Assembly (NCBI RefSeq): GCF_015353075.1
Contig: NZ_CP064187.1
Span: 3,036,001-3,100,000 of the forward strand
Source of the DNA: Rhizobium sp. 007
Lineage (GTDB): Bacteria; Pseudomonadota; Alphaproteobacteria; Rhizobiales; Rhizobiaceae
Length of the DNA stretch: 64,000 nt
Reading direction: 5' to 3'
Positions 28,416 through 37,238 of the stretch are shown here, in pieces. Every line of letters starts with the position of its first letter. Within the stretch, counting starts at the first letter, position 1. The notes below the pieces were generated by a model. It had not been told where the DNA came from. It saw only the letters and a list, made by a program, of their open reading frames with translations, and did not search any database. A program made the translations under genes and the position numbers.

Positions 28416-30211
28416 GGGCCTTTCCTTTTTGATGAGGAAAGCTTGCTCGCTTGATGGGTGACTACTCCGCTTAGCGGCTCAGGAACGGGCCGGACGTGAA
28501 GCCGATCGCGGCCGGACATGGCGTTACCGTGCACCTGCTCGGACAGTCGCTCATTGTCCCGTTGACGGACGTCTTCGGCGGCCTCCTCCACGTCAAGTTC
28601 GGCATAACCCAATGCTCGCAGGCCCTCCGCTCCCATCAGGTAGGCGGATTCGACCGTCTCGCGGATCTGATAATCCACGCCGGCGCGGATCAGGTCCACG
28701 GCATGTCCGCGATCATAGCTGCGCACGAGAATCTTTGCCTGCGGAAATTCATGCTGCGCCAGTTCCACGATCTGCATTGCGGCTTTCAAGTCATCGATGC
28801 AGATCATCAGTGCTTCGGCGGAACCGGCGCCGGAGTGGCGCAATGTGTCGAGCCGTGTGCCGTCGCCGAAAAAGACCTTGAACCCGAAACGTCCCGCCTC
28901 GCGGATACGGTCGGGGTTCATGTCAATCACCGAGAGGCTGACCCCCTTGGAAAGCAGCAGTTGCGAAGCAATCTGCCCGAAGCGGCCGAAACCGATAATG
29001 AGCACCCTTCCATTGAGATCCCGGGCCACCTCAACGCCCTCCATAGATGCCCCGCTTCGTAGCAGCCGGTCTGCCGCGATCATGAGAAGCGGCGTAAGCG
29101 CCATGGAGAAGGTCACGACGGTGGTGAACAGTGCATTTTCGCGCGCATCAATCACGCCACCTGTGGTCGCGGAAGCGTAGAGCACGAACGCGAATTCGCC
29201 ACCTTGCAGGAACATCGAGGTGCGGTGCAATGCCTGATGACCGGAACTGCCAAATGTACGTGCGACCGCATAGACCACGACGCCTTTTGCGACGGTGAAT
29301 GCGACCAGCATGGACACCAGAAGCCACCATTCCGCGGCAACGACGGAAAGGTCGAGCGACATGCCGACGGCCATGAAGAACAGGCCCATCAGCAGGCCGC
29401 GAAACGGCTCGATGTCGCTTTCGATCTGGTGCCGGTAGCTGGAGCTCGACAGCATCACCCCGGCAAGGAATGCGCCCATTGCCATGGAAAGACCCGCGCT
29501 GGCCATCAGCAATGCTGCTCCGAGCACCACCAGCAGCGCGCCCGCCGTCATTACTTCACGCGTCCGTGCACGCGCCAGCAGGGCGAAGAACGGGTTCAGG
29601 CCCCATCTTGATACTCCCAGAAGAACCAGCAACGCGCCAAGCGCCAGCAAAACGTCCATCCATCCCGACTGTCCTTGGGACAGAGGCGACAGGAAGGTGA
29701 CCACTGCCAGAAGCGGCACGATCATCAGGTCCTCGAAGAGGAGGATGGAGACCGATTTCTGGCCCTCGGCACTCGAAATCTCGCCGCGCTCCTGCAGGAC
29801 CGACATGATGACCGCCGTCGAGGAAAGGACGAAACCGGCACCGGCGATGAAAGCCACCGGGCTGGAAAGGCCAAAGACCAGCATGCCCGTCAGCGTCAGG
29901 GCTGCAGTTGCCGCCGTGACCTGCACGAGGCCCAGTCCGAATATCTGGCCACGCATGGCCCAAAGCTTGTATGGGCGCAACTCCAGCCCGATGACGAACA
30001 GGAACATCACCACCCCCAGTTCCGAGAAATGCAGTATGGACAGGGCATCGGTGAACAGGCCCAGCACCGACGGACCGACAAGCACGCCGGCAGTGAAATA
30101 GCCCAGAACCGAACCGAGGCCGAGCCGCCGAAACAAGGGCACCGCGACGACGGCCGCCCCCATCAGGACGATCGCAGGCCCGATCGTCTGCCCCAAGCTC
30201 GCTTCAGCCAT
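28412..30211 (-). CDS. Kef-type cation:proton antiporter (CPA2) with RCK domain
   Basis: 599 residues. The first 380 or so form about 12 membrane segments of the monovalent cation:proton antiporter-2 family (GLGSVLGYFTAGVLVGPSVL near residue 31). A cytoplasmic TrkA-N/RCK domain follows, with the nucleotide-binding GRVLIIGFGRFGQIASQLLL (near 405) and an acidic beta2 end (VIDMNPD). E. coli KefB and KefC are of similar length. It exports potassium in exchange for protons and acidifies the cytoplasm, protecting against electrophiles. GGAAGGA precedes the ATG at 30211. The downstream reductase gene overlaps by 4 bases. Confidence 0.93.
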   Translation of the reverse strand: MAEASLGQTIGPAIVLMGAAVVAVPLFRRLGLGSVLGYFTAGVLVGPSVLGLFTDALSILHFSELGVVMFLFVIGLELRPYKLWAMRGQIFGLGLVQVTAATAALTLTGMLVFGLSSPVAFIAGAGFVLSSTAVIMSVLQERGEISSAEGQKSVSILLFEDLMIVPLLAVVTFLSPLSQGQSGWMDVLLALGALLVLLGVSRWGLNPFFALLARARTREVMTAGALLVVLGAALLMASAGLSMAMGAFLAGVMLSSSSYRHQIESDIEPFRGLLMGLFFMAVGMSLDLSVVAAEWWLLVSMLVAFTVAKGVVVYAVARTFGSSGHQALHRTSMFLQGGEFAFVLYASATTGGVIDARENALFTTVVTFSMALTPLLMIAADRLLRSGASMEGVEVARDLNGRVLIIGFGRFGQIASQLLLSKGVSLSVIDMNPDRIREAGRFGFKVFFGDGTRLDTLRHSGAGSAEALMICIDDLKAAMQIVELAQHEFPQAKILVRSYDRGHAVDLIRAGVDYQIRETVESAYLMGAEGLRALGYAELDVEEAAEDVRQRDNERLSEQVHGNAMSGRDRLHVRPVPEPLSGVVTHQASKLSSSKRKGP

Positions 30212-30346
30212 GCATTCGTCCTTCCGATCTCACACGCTTGAGCAACCGGGCGCCGGCCAAAGATAGACCACGCCCCGCCATTCAGTTTCTCCACCGCGTT
30301 TGGTATCGTTGCAATTTTAGGCTGAATAGTCTCCACATTCGCAAAA

Positions 30347-30369
30347 CTATGTCGCAAGAAGCGGAACGC
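30347..30369 (+). promoter_or_regulatory. Shared 23-nt motif, copy 4
   Basis: CTATGTCGCAAGAAG followed by CGGAACGC, 64 bases before the hydrolase remnant at 30434 and 135 bases upstream of the Kef gene on the other strand. There is no LysR gene here, so the motif is not just a paralogous leader. Confidence 0.55.
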
Positions 30370-30433
30370 AAAGTCCCCTGACTTCAGCGATACAACTCTG
30401 CAAATAATCGCGAGTACAACGATAAGAGTTGAG

Positions 30434-30517
30434 ATGACCTACTTTACCACCAAGGACGGCGCCCGGCTTTTCTACAAGGATTGGGGCACCGACCAGCCTT
30501 CGCCCGACCTTCATTGA
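30434..30517 (+). pseudogene. N-terminal stub of an alpha/beta hydrolase (chloroperoxidase type)
   Basis: 27 codons beginning MTYFTTKDGARLFYKDWG and ending in a stop after DLH. This is the typical N terminus of non-haem chloroperoxidase-like alpha/beta hydrolases (MSYVTTKDGVxIFYKDWG). The remaining 240 residues or so with the catalytic triad are gone; the next recognisable sequence is the 3' end of the SDR gene on the other strand. The promoter region with a 23-nt motif copy is retained, so the deletion removed the gene body only. Confidence 0.65.
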
Positions 30518-30541
30518 GCGACCACCAACTGCATTGCGCCT

Positions 30542-31282
30542 TCATGAAAGCGCGCCGCCGTCCACAGTGAGGATCGTCCCGGTGATCTGCCGAGCGGCAG
30601 GCGTCGCGAGAAAGGCGACCGCGGCCGCGACATCTTCGGGCTGATTGAAACGGCCAAGGGGGGTCAGGCTACGCTGGTAATCCGCAGATTCACCCGTCTC
30701 GGGATTCGACTCGGTGTTTGTCGACCCCGGTTGAACGAGATTGACCGTTATGTCCCGAGCACCCAATTCGCGCGCAAGACCGCGATTGAATGCTTGAAGC
30801 GCACCTTTGGTCATATAGTAGACCGTGCCGGGTACGCCGACGATACGATCCGCACCCGCTGAACCGATGTTTATGATACGACCGCCTTCCTTGAGATGGG
30901 GAATGGCCGCCTTCGACGCGAGCACCGGCCCGCGCACGTTGACCGCAAGCAGCGCGTCGAGATCCTCGACCGTGAAATCCGCAATATTGTTATACCGTGC
31001 GATCGCGGCATTGTTGACGAGAATGTCGAGACCGCCCAGTGCGCGGACGGCTTCGTCCACGGATCGCTGTATTGCCGCTGGATCGGCGCTGTCAGCCTGG
31101 ATCGCGACGGCCTTGCGCCCCTTGCCTTCCATCGCCTGAACAAGTTGCGCCGCGCTGTCCGCTGACCGCTCATACGTTATCGCTACATTCGCCCCCTTCT
31201 CGGAAAGCGCGCGTGCAATTGCCGCGCCTATGCCGCGAGACCCTCCCGTCACCAGAGCACTCTTCCCAGCCAGTTCCTGCAT
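30542..31282 (-). CDS. SDR family oxidoreductase
   Basis: 246 residues from the ATG at 31282 (MQELAGKSALVTGG); the upstream extension of the frame lacks family similarity. It is a classical short-chain dehydrogenase/reductase with the cofactor motif TGGSRGIG (residues 13-20), NNAA near residue 88, catalytic Ser in INIGSAGA and the YYMTK pair (YxxxK) near residue 153. The C-terminal VDGG is typical. It uses NAD(P)H; the substrate is unknown. It is divergent from the AraC-type regulator at 31455, 172 bases away, which is a likely controller. Confidence 0.93.
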   Translation of the reverse strand: MQELAGKSALVTGGSRGIGAAIARALSEKGANVAITYERSADSAAQLVQAMEGKGRKAVAIQADSADPAAIQRSVDEAVRALGGLDILVNNAAIARYNNIADFTVEDLDALLAVNVRGPVLASKAAIPHLKEGGRIINIGSAGADRIVGVPGTVYYMTKGALQAFNRGLARELGARDITVNLVQPGSTNTESNPETGESADYQRSLTPLGRFNQPEDVAAAVAFLATPAARQITGTILTVDGGALS

Positions 31283-31454
31283 AATCCGAACCCTTTCAAT
31301 ATCGTGTCGCCCCGATGCGCGGTTTCGAGGCCCATTCCTCTTGGTACCGAGGATCACGGCAGTTTTCCTTCGTAGAGCCTGAAGATAGCCAGACACGACC
31401 GAGGCCACATTCCCGATTATCCCAGAGACTTGCCTGATCCTTCCAAATCACTAC

Positions 31455-32348
31455 ATGCTCGAGGTGATGGCCGATCCTCTGAAACCAATCACTCAGCTGC
31501 TGAACGACGTTGCTCCCTTTGTTGCGCGACATGGGGGAACTGTTGGCCTCCCGACTTCCGTTCCGCGCCTGACGCTATGGACAAGCACACGCGCCACGTC
31601 ACCCACACCGGCCGTGTTCGAACCCATGTTCTACGCCGTTTTACGGGGCACCAAGGTTTTGACCATGGGCGCCAATCGCTTCGAACTGCTGGCGGGTGCT
31701 TGCGCCGCGTCGTCCTTCGGCCTGCCCTATATCCACCAGCTGACTGGCGCGACGCCCGAGCTCCCTTATGTCGGTATCAGCCTTCATCTTGATATCGGCA
31801 TGCTCACGCGCGTCATGCTCGATATGCCCAAACAGGAGGATCGCTGGACGTGCGCAGTCGCGGCAGGCGATCTGAACGGGCCGGTCGGCGACGCGTTCGC
31901 TCGTCTCGTCGGGCTCCTGGCCACGCCCGATGATGCCGGCGTGCTCGCGCCGCACTACGAGTTCGAGCTTTACTATCGTCTGCTGCAGAGCTCGATGGGC
32001 GATACGCTCCGTCAGGTCGGCCGGCGAAACGATCGGTTTCAACAGCTCAAGACTGCGGCTGACTGGCTCGCCGCCAACCACAGCGAGCCCGTTGTTATCC
32101 CCGACCTGGCGGCCTCTTCCGGCATGAGCGTCACCTCTTTTCATAGGCACTTCAAGGCTGTCACAGGATTTAGCCCGCTGGCCTTCCAACGTCATATACG
32201 CCTGCTGGAAGCTCGAAAGCTTCTTGCCGCTGGGAGCACAAATGTATCGCGCGTGGCATATGAGGTAGGCTACGCAAGCCCGTCGCAATTCAGTCGAGAG
32301 TATAAAAGCATGTTTGGCACTGCGCCCGTGGCTGACCTGCAACGCTGA
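31455..32348 (+). CDS. AraC family transcriptional regulator
   Basis: 297 residues; a start 12 bases later (MADPLKPITQ) is equally possible. The N-terminal half is the AraC_N-type ligand domain (residues about 20-170). The C-terminal half has two helix-turn-helix motifs (IPDLAASSGMSVTSFHRHFK and VSRVAYEVGYASPSQFSREY), ending in the conserved proline-containing loop. It is transcribed divergently from the SDR gene. Regulators of this subfamily commonly control an adjacent divergent SDR or alcohol dehydrogenase, so activation of the SDR gene is the likely role. Confidence 0.92.
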   Translation: MLEVMADPLKPITQLLNDVAPFVARHGGTVGLPTSVPRLTLWTSTRATSPTPAVFEPMFYAVLRGTKVLTMGANRFELLAGACAASSFGLPYIHQLTGATPELPYVGISLHLDIGMLTRVMLDMPKQEDRWTCAVAAGDLNGPVGDAFARLVGLLATPDDAGVLAPHYEFELYYRLLQSSMGDTLRQVGRRNDRFQQLKTAADWLAANHSEPVVIPDLAASSGMSVTSFHRHFKAVTGFSPLAFQRHIRLLEARKLLAAGSTNVSRVAYEVGYASPSQFSREYKSMFGTAPVADLQR

Positions 32349-32623
32349 ATCCTGCCGCGCCCGCCTCGGATAAGTGCAAAAGCTCTGCAAGATAGACTGG
32401 TTGAAGAACATTATCAGGGTGCCGAATTAGCCGGAGCCGTGAACTCTTGGTGCATCAGCTCGATCCGTGCCCAGACAAACGAACAACGATGTCGGCGATC
32501 CGACTGCATGATCTGCCGATTCGGAGGCGCCAGGGGCCAAATTTCTTTCGGCGTTCCTCATTCAGCGACACAGCTTCGCGCGACGGTGCACTACCGCGTC
32601 TCCGTTCAAAATGACATCAAGGC

Positions 32624-32848
32624 TCAGGCAGCATTTGGGAGCATATTCGCGTTCAAATCTCGCAAGAGTACGTGTTCAGACATACCCGCGCGCTCCAAAT
32701 ACCAGTCGCGATTCATCTGCACGCCGGATGAAGCAAAACCCTGGCTCCAGGCGCGTGCGTAGACTGGGATCGTATCGACAAGCGTGCCATCGCAGTCGAA
32801 GATGATGGCATCGAAGGCCATGTCGAGCGTTGTAAGATCTAGAGTCAT
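32624..32848 (-). pseudogene. Truncated HAD-family phosphatase, N-terminal piece
   Basis: 74 codons with the HAD motif I nucleophile region (FDAIIFDCDGTLVDTIPVYA; Asp-x-Asp near residue 16) and the start of the cap domain. Intact relatives (beta-phosphoglucomutase or sugar phosphatase type) have about 220 residues. Motifs II to IV and the acidic metal site are missing because the sequence ends at 32624 in a stop, followed by unrelated DNA. It is the last recognisable gene of the catabolic cluster and starts 99 bases after the kinase stop. A sugar-phosphate phosphatase or mutase beside a PfkB kinase makes biochemical sense, so its loss could alter or trim the pathway. Confidence 0.72.
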
Positions 32849-32946
32849 AAGAGTTCCATTCTCTCCTCCCAAGGGACTTCCTGCAGCAAACTGAGTTGCG
32901 ATCATGTCGGCTCTTCTAACCGCGGACACTCCAACGCCGTATCGGC

Positions 32947-33906
32947 CTAGGGGATGCGCCGCAGGGAGGCTCCCATCGACTGTACGATCTCCCGCGTCGC
33001 ACGGGCACCCAGCGTTCCGATAACCACACCAGAGACTTGCTGCCCGGTCGATATCGACTCTTCGCACGTCCGTCCCAGCAGCCTCGATGCCAGATAGCCG
33101 GCGTTGAAAGCGTCACCTGCGCCGGTGGTGTCGCGGACAATCCCAGCAGTCGGTGTGGGAACTTCTCCAGTCCAATCACCTACCGCAAAGACAACCGGCT
33201 CGGATCCATTTTTAACGATAACCTCTGAGGCGCCGAAGTTTTTGATCCTTTTGACGGTGGCAACAGGGGAAGTATCGCCCCATAATGTAGCCTCGTCGTC
33301 GAAACTAGGCAGCGCGATGTCCGTAAACTCCAGCATACGGCTGATCGCATCTCGTGCCTGGGAAGGGCAATTCCAAAGCCTCTGCCGAACATTGGGGTCA
33401 AACGAAATGCGCGTTCCTTTTTGCCGCGCGACGGAAAGCTCTTTAATGAGTATATCGCGCGCGCAGTCGGTGAGAATTGCCAGTGTGATGCCGGAGATGT
33501 GGACAAGCTCAACCCCCGACAAAGCCTCCCGGACCGCACTGGGGTCGTCGGCCAGACCGCGCGCAGCCGAATCCTTACGCCAGTAGTGGAAGCTTCGTTC
33601 AACGCCCTCTAATTCGATCACGTAGAGGCCCATCTGACGATCAGCATCGCGGAGGACGACGGTCGGGTTCAAGCCGTCTTCCATGAGTTCGGTTGCGAAG
33701 GCGTCCGAAAACTTGTCCGTCCCGATCTTGGTAAAAAAGCCGACGTCACCTAAAGGGCCGAGAAGCTGGGACATGTGCCAGGCGGTATTGAATGTATCGC
33801 CGGCAAAGCCCCTACGGTACGTGTCGGGGCAGGCCGGAGCCATCTCAATCATCGCTTCGCCGACCGTCAGCACCCGGCATTTTGAGGAAGCAACCATTTC
33901 AGGCAC
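32947..33906 (-). CDS. PfkB family carbohydrate kinase
   Basis: 319 residues, ribokinase fold. It has an N-terminal substrate site (AGDTFNTAWHMSQLLGPLGD near residue 34) and the C-terminal PfkB signature with the catalytic base (DTTGAGDAFNAGYLASRLLG near residue 265). The sequence resembles 2-keto-3-deoxygluconate kinases, but ketohexose or other sugar-acid kinases cannot be excluded. It overlaps the upstream flavoprotein gene by 8 bases, which couples their translation. In the cluster it would phosphorylate an oxidised sugar or sugar acid delivered by the dehydrogenases. Confidence 0.9.
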   Translation of the reverse strand: MPEMVASSKCRVLTVGEAMIEMAPACPDTYRRGFAGDTFNTAWHMSQLLGPLGDVGFFTKIGTDKFSDAFATELMEDGLNPTVVLRDADRQMGLYVIELEGVERSFHYWRKDSAARGLADDPSAVREALSGVELVHISGITLAILTDCARDILIKELSVARQKGTRISFDPNVRQRLWNCPSQARDAISRMLEFTDIALPSFDDEATLWGDTSPVATVKRIKNFGASEVIVKNGSEPVVFAVGDWTGEVPTPTAGIVRDTTGAGDAFNAGYLASRLLGRTCEESISTGQQVSGVVIGTLGARATREIVQSMGASLRRIP

Positions 33907-35989
33907 ATCCCTTCGAATCTAGATCGTAGATCGCGCCTGTGAGCCAGGCAGGCCAGTCGCGCTCGAAGAACGACTTCGCCGTTTCGTCGAAGGTCCTGTT
34001 CGGACGGGTCCAAATTTCCATTCCCTTTCTGCCTGCACGAACGACGATCTGTTCGCGTCGGTGTTCGTCTTGCTCCTTGCGGAAACGGAATTCTTCAAGC
34101 GGACCAGATCTCGAAAGAGGGAGATATTCGCCGTTCTCGTCGCATATGGCACGTGCGCCTCGGCTTCCACCGCCATTCGAAATGAAATAGTCAAGGGCGG
34201 CCAGAACCGCCTCGGACGCCACCGCCATCTGTGCCCACTGAACTGCGCGGCTCGCTTCTGCAGCTCGCTCGAAACCGATGCCTTCTGCGCGAATTCGCGC
34301 ATTCAGGCGCCTGGCGTCCTGCAGTGCGTCCGCGACGCTCTGCGCATCGCAGATGAGCCCCGCCTTGTCGCTCATTCGAGCCTGCACCTCGGATCGTACA
34401 GCCTTGACCGTGAGACCACTGTCGGCGCGAAGCGGGGCCGCCAGTCTATCGACCGCCAAGGCGGCCGAGCTGGTGACATGCCCCAACGGGGCCGACTTGG
34501 CCCTGCCGCTCGCAGCGATATGTTCGGCAGCTCGGGTGCCGAACACCTGCCCCGCGTTCAACGCTGCACCACCAGGACGCGTCACGCCATGCGTGCCCGC
34601 CGCCTCGCCGATCGCATAACAGCCAACCAGATTGCTTCGGCCCCAGGTATCGACCATGACGCCGCCATTCATATGCTGATTGTTGACTGCGAACTCGAGC
34701 GGCGCAGACGCCACGTCGACCTTATAGCGGCGGTACAGCTCGATCGAGAGAGGATTCATGTGCCGGAGACGTTCGATCGGCATGGCCTGGTTCGCGCCGG
34801 CGCTGGACAGATACCGGCTCACATCATCGTCAAGGCGATCGAGTGAAAAAGGAAGATCGCCGGGAACCGGGAGCGGATTTCGGTTGAAATCCATGAACAC
34901 CCGGCGCCCGGCTGCGCTCTCACGATAAATTGCCAGATCGACGAGGCTGGAGCCGAAGTCGAGCATTCGCGTGGAATGGAAAGGCCACTGGTATCCCTTT
35001 CGGAAGACGTTCGACGCCAGTTCCTGAGTGGACCGATAGTAGTCGGCAAGAAAGTGATGCTCATTCCCATCGGCGTCCACGGAGTAGATGTGCGGGATCG
35101 CCTGCACGTAGGTGCCGGAGAGGTTCCAAGGAAATCCATCGCGACGCGTGCCAATCCCGAACTGGCTCTCGGTCAGGTTCACTAGCTCCACGCCCGCCTC
35201 GAGCGCGAGCCCCAACGAGCCGAAACAGCCGTTCGGGTAGACGCTGTCCCTGTAGAGTTCGCCCGGACCACCTGCTGCAAGGACGAGAACATTACAGACG
35301 AACAGAGCCAATCCGATTGGGTTCTGCTCGCTCCGTGCCGCCGCCATCATGACCAGAACTCCGCTCACTCGCCGCCTGTCACCCTCGCCTTCATGGAGAA
35401 CCTTCACCGCCGTCGTGTGATTATAGAACGGGATCGCAAGGCGCATCGCTTCATCGGCTAAGACCTTTACCATCAGGCGCGAGGTGCGTGGACCACAGCT
35501 CGTGGCGCGCCCGACCTCGTCATGATCGGTCTGATACCGTAGGGTGCCGCCGAGCGGCTCCTGTGGCAGCGGCAGGCCGAGATATTGCAAAGACGCCATC
35601 ATCCGGGCGGAACCAACGGCCTCGACGTAGGCCGTGTCCTCGTCCATCGCTCCGCCGGCACGGATTGCTCGCGCCATAGCCTTGAAGTTGTCGCCCTGGT
35701 CGGCGGTGTTGGCAGTGTGCAGCGTCTGCTTGTCCGAACCGGAGCAGGCAGACGTGCCGCCCCATGCGCTTTGGCTGACGATGACCACGTCGTCGCCGCG
35801 TCGCTTCAGCTCCACTGCAGCACGCAGGCCCGCCGCCCCGGAACCGACGATCACGCAGCCCGCGCGGTAGACTGGCATCTCGATGCCCCCGATGCGGGCC
35901 GTCTCCGAGGGCGGCGCCTCGGGAGCCAGCTTGGGCATATCGACGTCCGTAAGGGCGTCCAGGATGTGTTGGGGAACGTCGATTGTCAT
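33899..35989 (-). CDS. Large FAD-binding oxidoreductase (succinate dehydrogenase/fumarate reductase flavoprotein type)
   Basis: 696 residues. The FAD-binding N terminus is GCVIVGSGAAGLRAAVELKR (near residue 40), followed by WGGTSACSGSDKQTLHTANT. The C-terminal part has the flavin-binding THGVTRPGGAALNAGQVFGT (near residue 470) and a helical domain like that of fumarate reductase flavoproteins. No iron-sulfur or membrane subunit gene adjoins, so it is probably a soluble oxidase, dehydrogenase or reductase acting on a pathway intermediate. It is longer than L-aspartate oxidase (about 540). It sits between a Gfo/Idh gene (27 bases upstream) and the kinase (8-base overlap). The exact reaction is unknown. 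Confidence 0.85.
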   Translation of the reverse strand: MTIDVPQHILDALTDVDMPKLAPEAPPSETARIGGIEMPVYRAGCVIVGSGAAGLRAAVELKRRGDDVVIVSQSAWGGTSACSGSDKQTLHTANTADQGDNFKAMARAIRAGGAMDEDTAYVEAVGSARMMASLQYLGLPLPQEPLGGTLRYQTDHDEVGRATSCGPRTSRLMVKVLADEAMRLAIPFYNHTTAVKVLHEGEGDRRRVSGVLVMMAAARSEQNPIGLALFVCNVLVLAAGGPGELYRDSVYPNGCFGSLGLALEAGVELVNLTESQFGIGTRRDGFPWNLSGTYVQAIPHIYSVDADGNEHHFLADYYRSTQELASNVFRKGYQWPFHSTRMLDFGSSLVDLAIYRESAAGRRVFMDFNRNPLPVPGDLPFSLDRLDDDVSRYLSSAGANQAMPIERLRHMNPLSIELYRRYKVDVASAPLEFAVNNQHMNGGVMVDTWGRSNLVGCYAIGEAAGTHGVTRPGGAALNAGQVFGTRAAEHIAASGRAKSAPLGHVTSSAALAVDRLAAPLRADSGLTVKAVRSEVQARMSDKAGLICDAQSVADALQDARRLNARIRAEGIGFERAAEASRAVQWAQMAVASEAVLAALDYFISNGGGSRGARAICDENGEYLPLSRSGPLEEFRFRKEQDEHRREQIVVRAGRKGMEIWTRPNRTFDETAKSFFERDWPAWLTGAIYDLDSKGCA

Positions 35990-36016
35990 CGGTGCAGATC
36001 CTTGAAGGCCTTCTTA

Positions 36017-37186
36017 TCAGGCGAGCGGGATGTCCACCCAGCGCTTCGCGCGGGAGGATTCCATGCAGGCATCGACGATCTGGCAGATGTGATGTCCGCT
36101 TTCGAACGTCGGCCACATCGGCGTATTGGTGGTGATCGACTTAACAACCTCCGCGGCCTCGATGATCTTGCTCTCGTTGTAGCCCAGCGCGAAATTGGGC
36201 AGCGGCAGGAAGGCTCGGAAGGTAGCGTTCTCGGGACCGACGTCGATCTCGCGGAATCCAGCTCGGCCGGTCCGGTCGTCGTTGGTGTAAAAGCGAAGGC
36301 GGTTCACCTCGTCGTAGTTGTAGACGATGCTGCCCTTGGTGCCGTAGATCTCATAGATCTGCATGAACTTGCGCCCGGTGGCCACTCGGCTGAAGTCCAC
36401 GATGCCGGCTGCGCCATTCTCGAAGCGGCAAAGAAGGTTAGTCGCGTCCGGATTGGTGATATCGGCCCATTTCTCGTCGCCCTTGAGTTCGACCTTCTCA
36501 CCGTAGCCAAGACCTTCGACCACGGGACGCTTTGGCGTGAGAATCAGGTTGTCGGCGATCAGCGAGCTGACGCGGCCAACAAGAAACTCCATGAAGCTGA
36601 AAATGTGCGAGCCGGTATCGCCGACAATCCCGGTCGGAGCTAGCTTTCCATCAGCGCGCCACATGTAAGGGGCCATCGGATCGCCGTACATGTCGATGTG
36701 CTGGCAACCCTTGAACATCTTGATCTCGCCGATCTCGCCAGCGTCGATGATCTCCTTAGCGAGATCGTGCACCGGGTTGCGGGGGAATGCGTGCCCCACG
36801 CGGGTGATCACGCCCTTCTCTCTGGCGATGTCGGCGAGCTCGCGAGCTTCGACTGCGGTGTTGGCGAGCGGCTTCTCGCAGTAGACGTGCTTTCCCGCAA
36901 TTAACGCGGCCTTCGCGACTTCATAGTGGAGGCTGTCCGGCAGGCAGATGTCGATGAGGTCGACGTCCGGATCGTTGACCGCCTGCTTCCAGTCCTGAAG
37001 TATCTTCGCGCCTGGCGCGCGGCGTGCAAGGTCCTCCGCCGCGGCCGGGTTGGCCTCGACGATCGCGACGACGCGGGCCGTGCCGCCGGAGGTGCCGAGG
37101 AAATGCGGGAACGTCTGATAGGCCATGGTGTGAACCTTGCCCATCCAGCCGGACCCGCCAAGAACAGCTACCTTTACTTCGGTCAT
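36017..37186 (-). CDS. Gfo/Idh/MocA family oxidoreductase
   Basis: 389 residues from the ATG at 37186, preceded by AAGGAG; the open frame extends 90 codons further upstream into the GMC gene but is not coding there. The N-terminal Rossmann domain begins VAVLGGSGWMGKVHTMAYQT, with the signature GKHVYCEKPLANTAVEAREL near residue 95. The C-terminal domain is the alpha/beta substrate domain. These enzymes are NAD(P)-dependent dehydrogenases of sugars, inositols or 3-keto-glycosides. It lies between a GMC oxidoreductase gene and the large flavoprotein gene within the LacI-controlled cluster. Confidence 0.9.
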   Translation of the reverse strand: MTEVKVAVLGGSGWMGKVHTMAYQTFPHFLGTSGGTARVVAIVEANPAAAEDLARRAPGAKILQDWKQAVNDPDVDLIDICLPDSLHYEVAKAALIAGKHVYCEKPLANTAVEARELADIAREKGVITRVGHAFPRNPVHDLAKEIIDAGEIGEIKMFKGCQHIDMYGDPMAPYMWRADGKLAPTGIVGDTGSHIFSFMEFLVGRVSSLIADNLILTPKRPVVEGLGYGEKVELKGDEKWADITNPDATNLLCRFENGAAGIVDFSRVATGRKFMQIYEIYGTKGSIVYNYDEVNRLRFYTNDDRTGRAGFREIDVGPENATFRAFLPLPNFALGYNESKIIEAAEVVKSITTNTPMWPTFESGHHICQIVDACMESSRAKRWVDIPLA

Positions 37187-37238
37187 TGTCGTAACTCCTT
37201 TGGAATTCGGCCTTCCAGGACCGATGGCTTTTGTCAGC

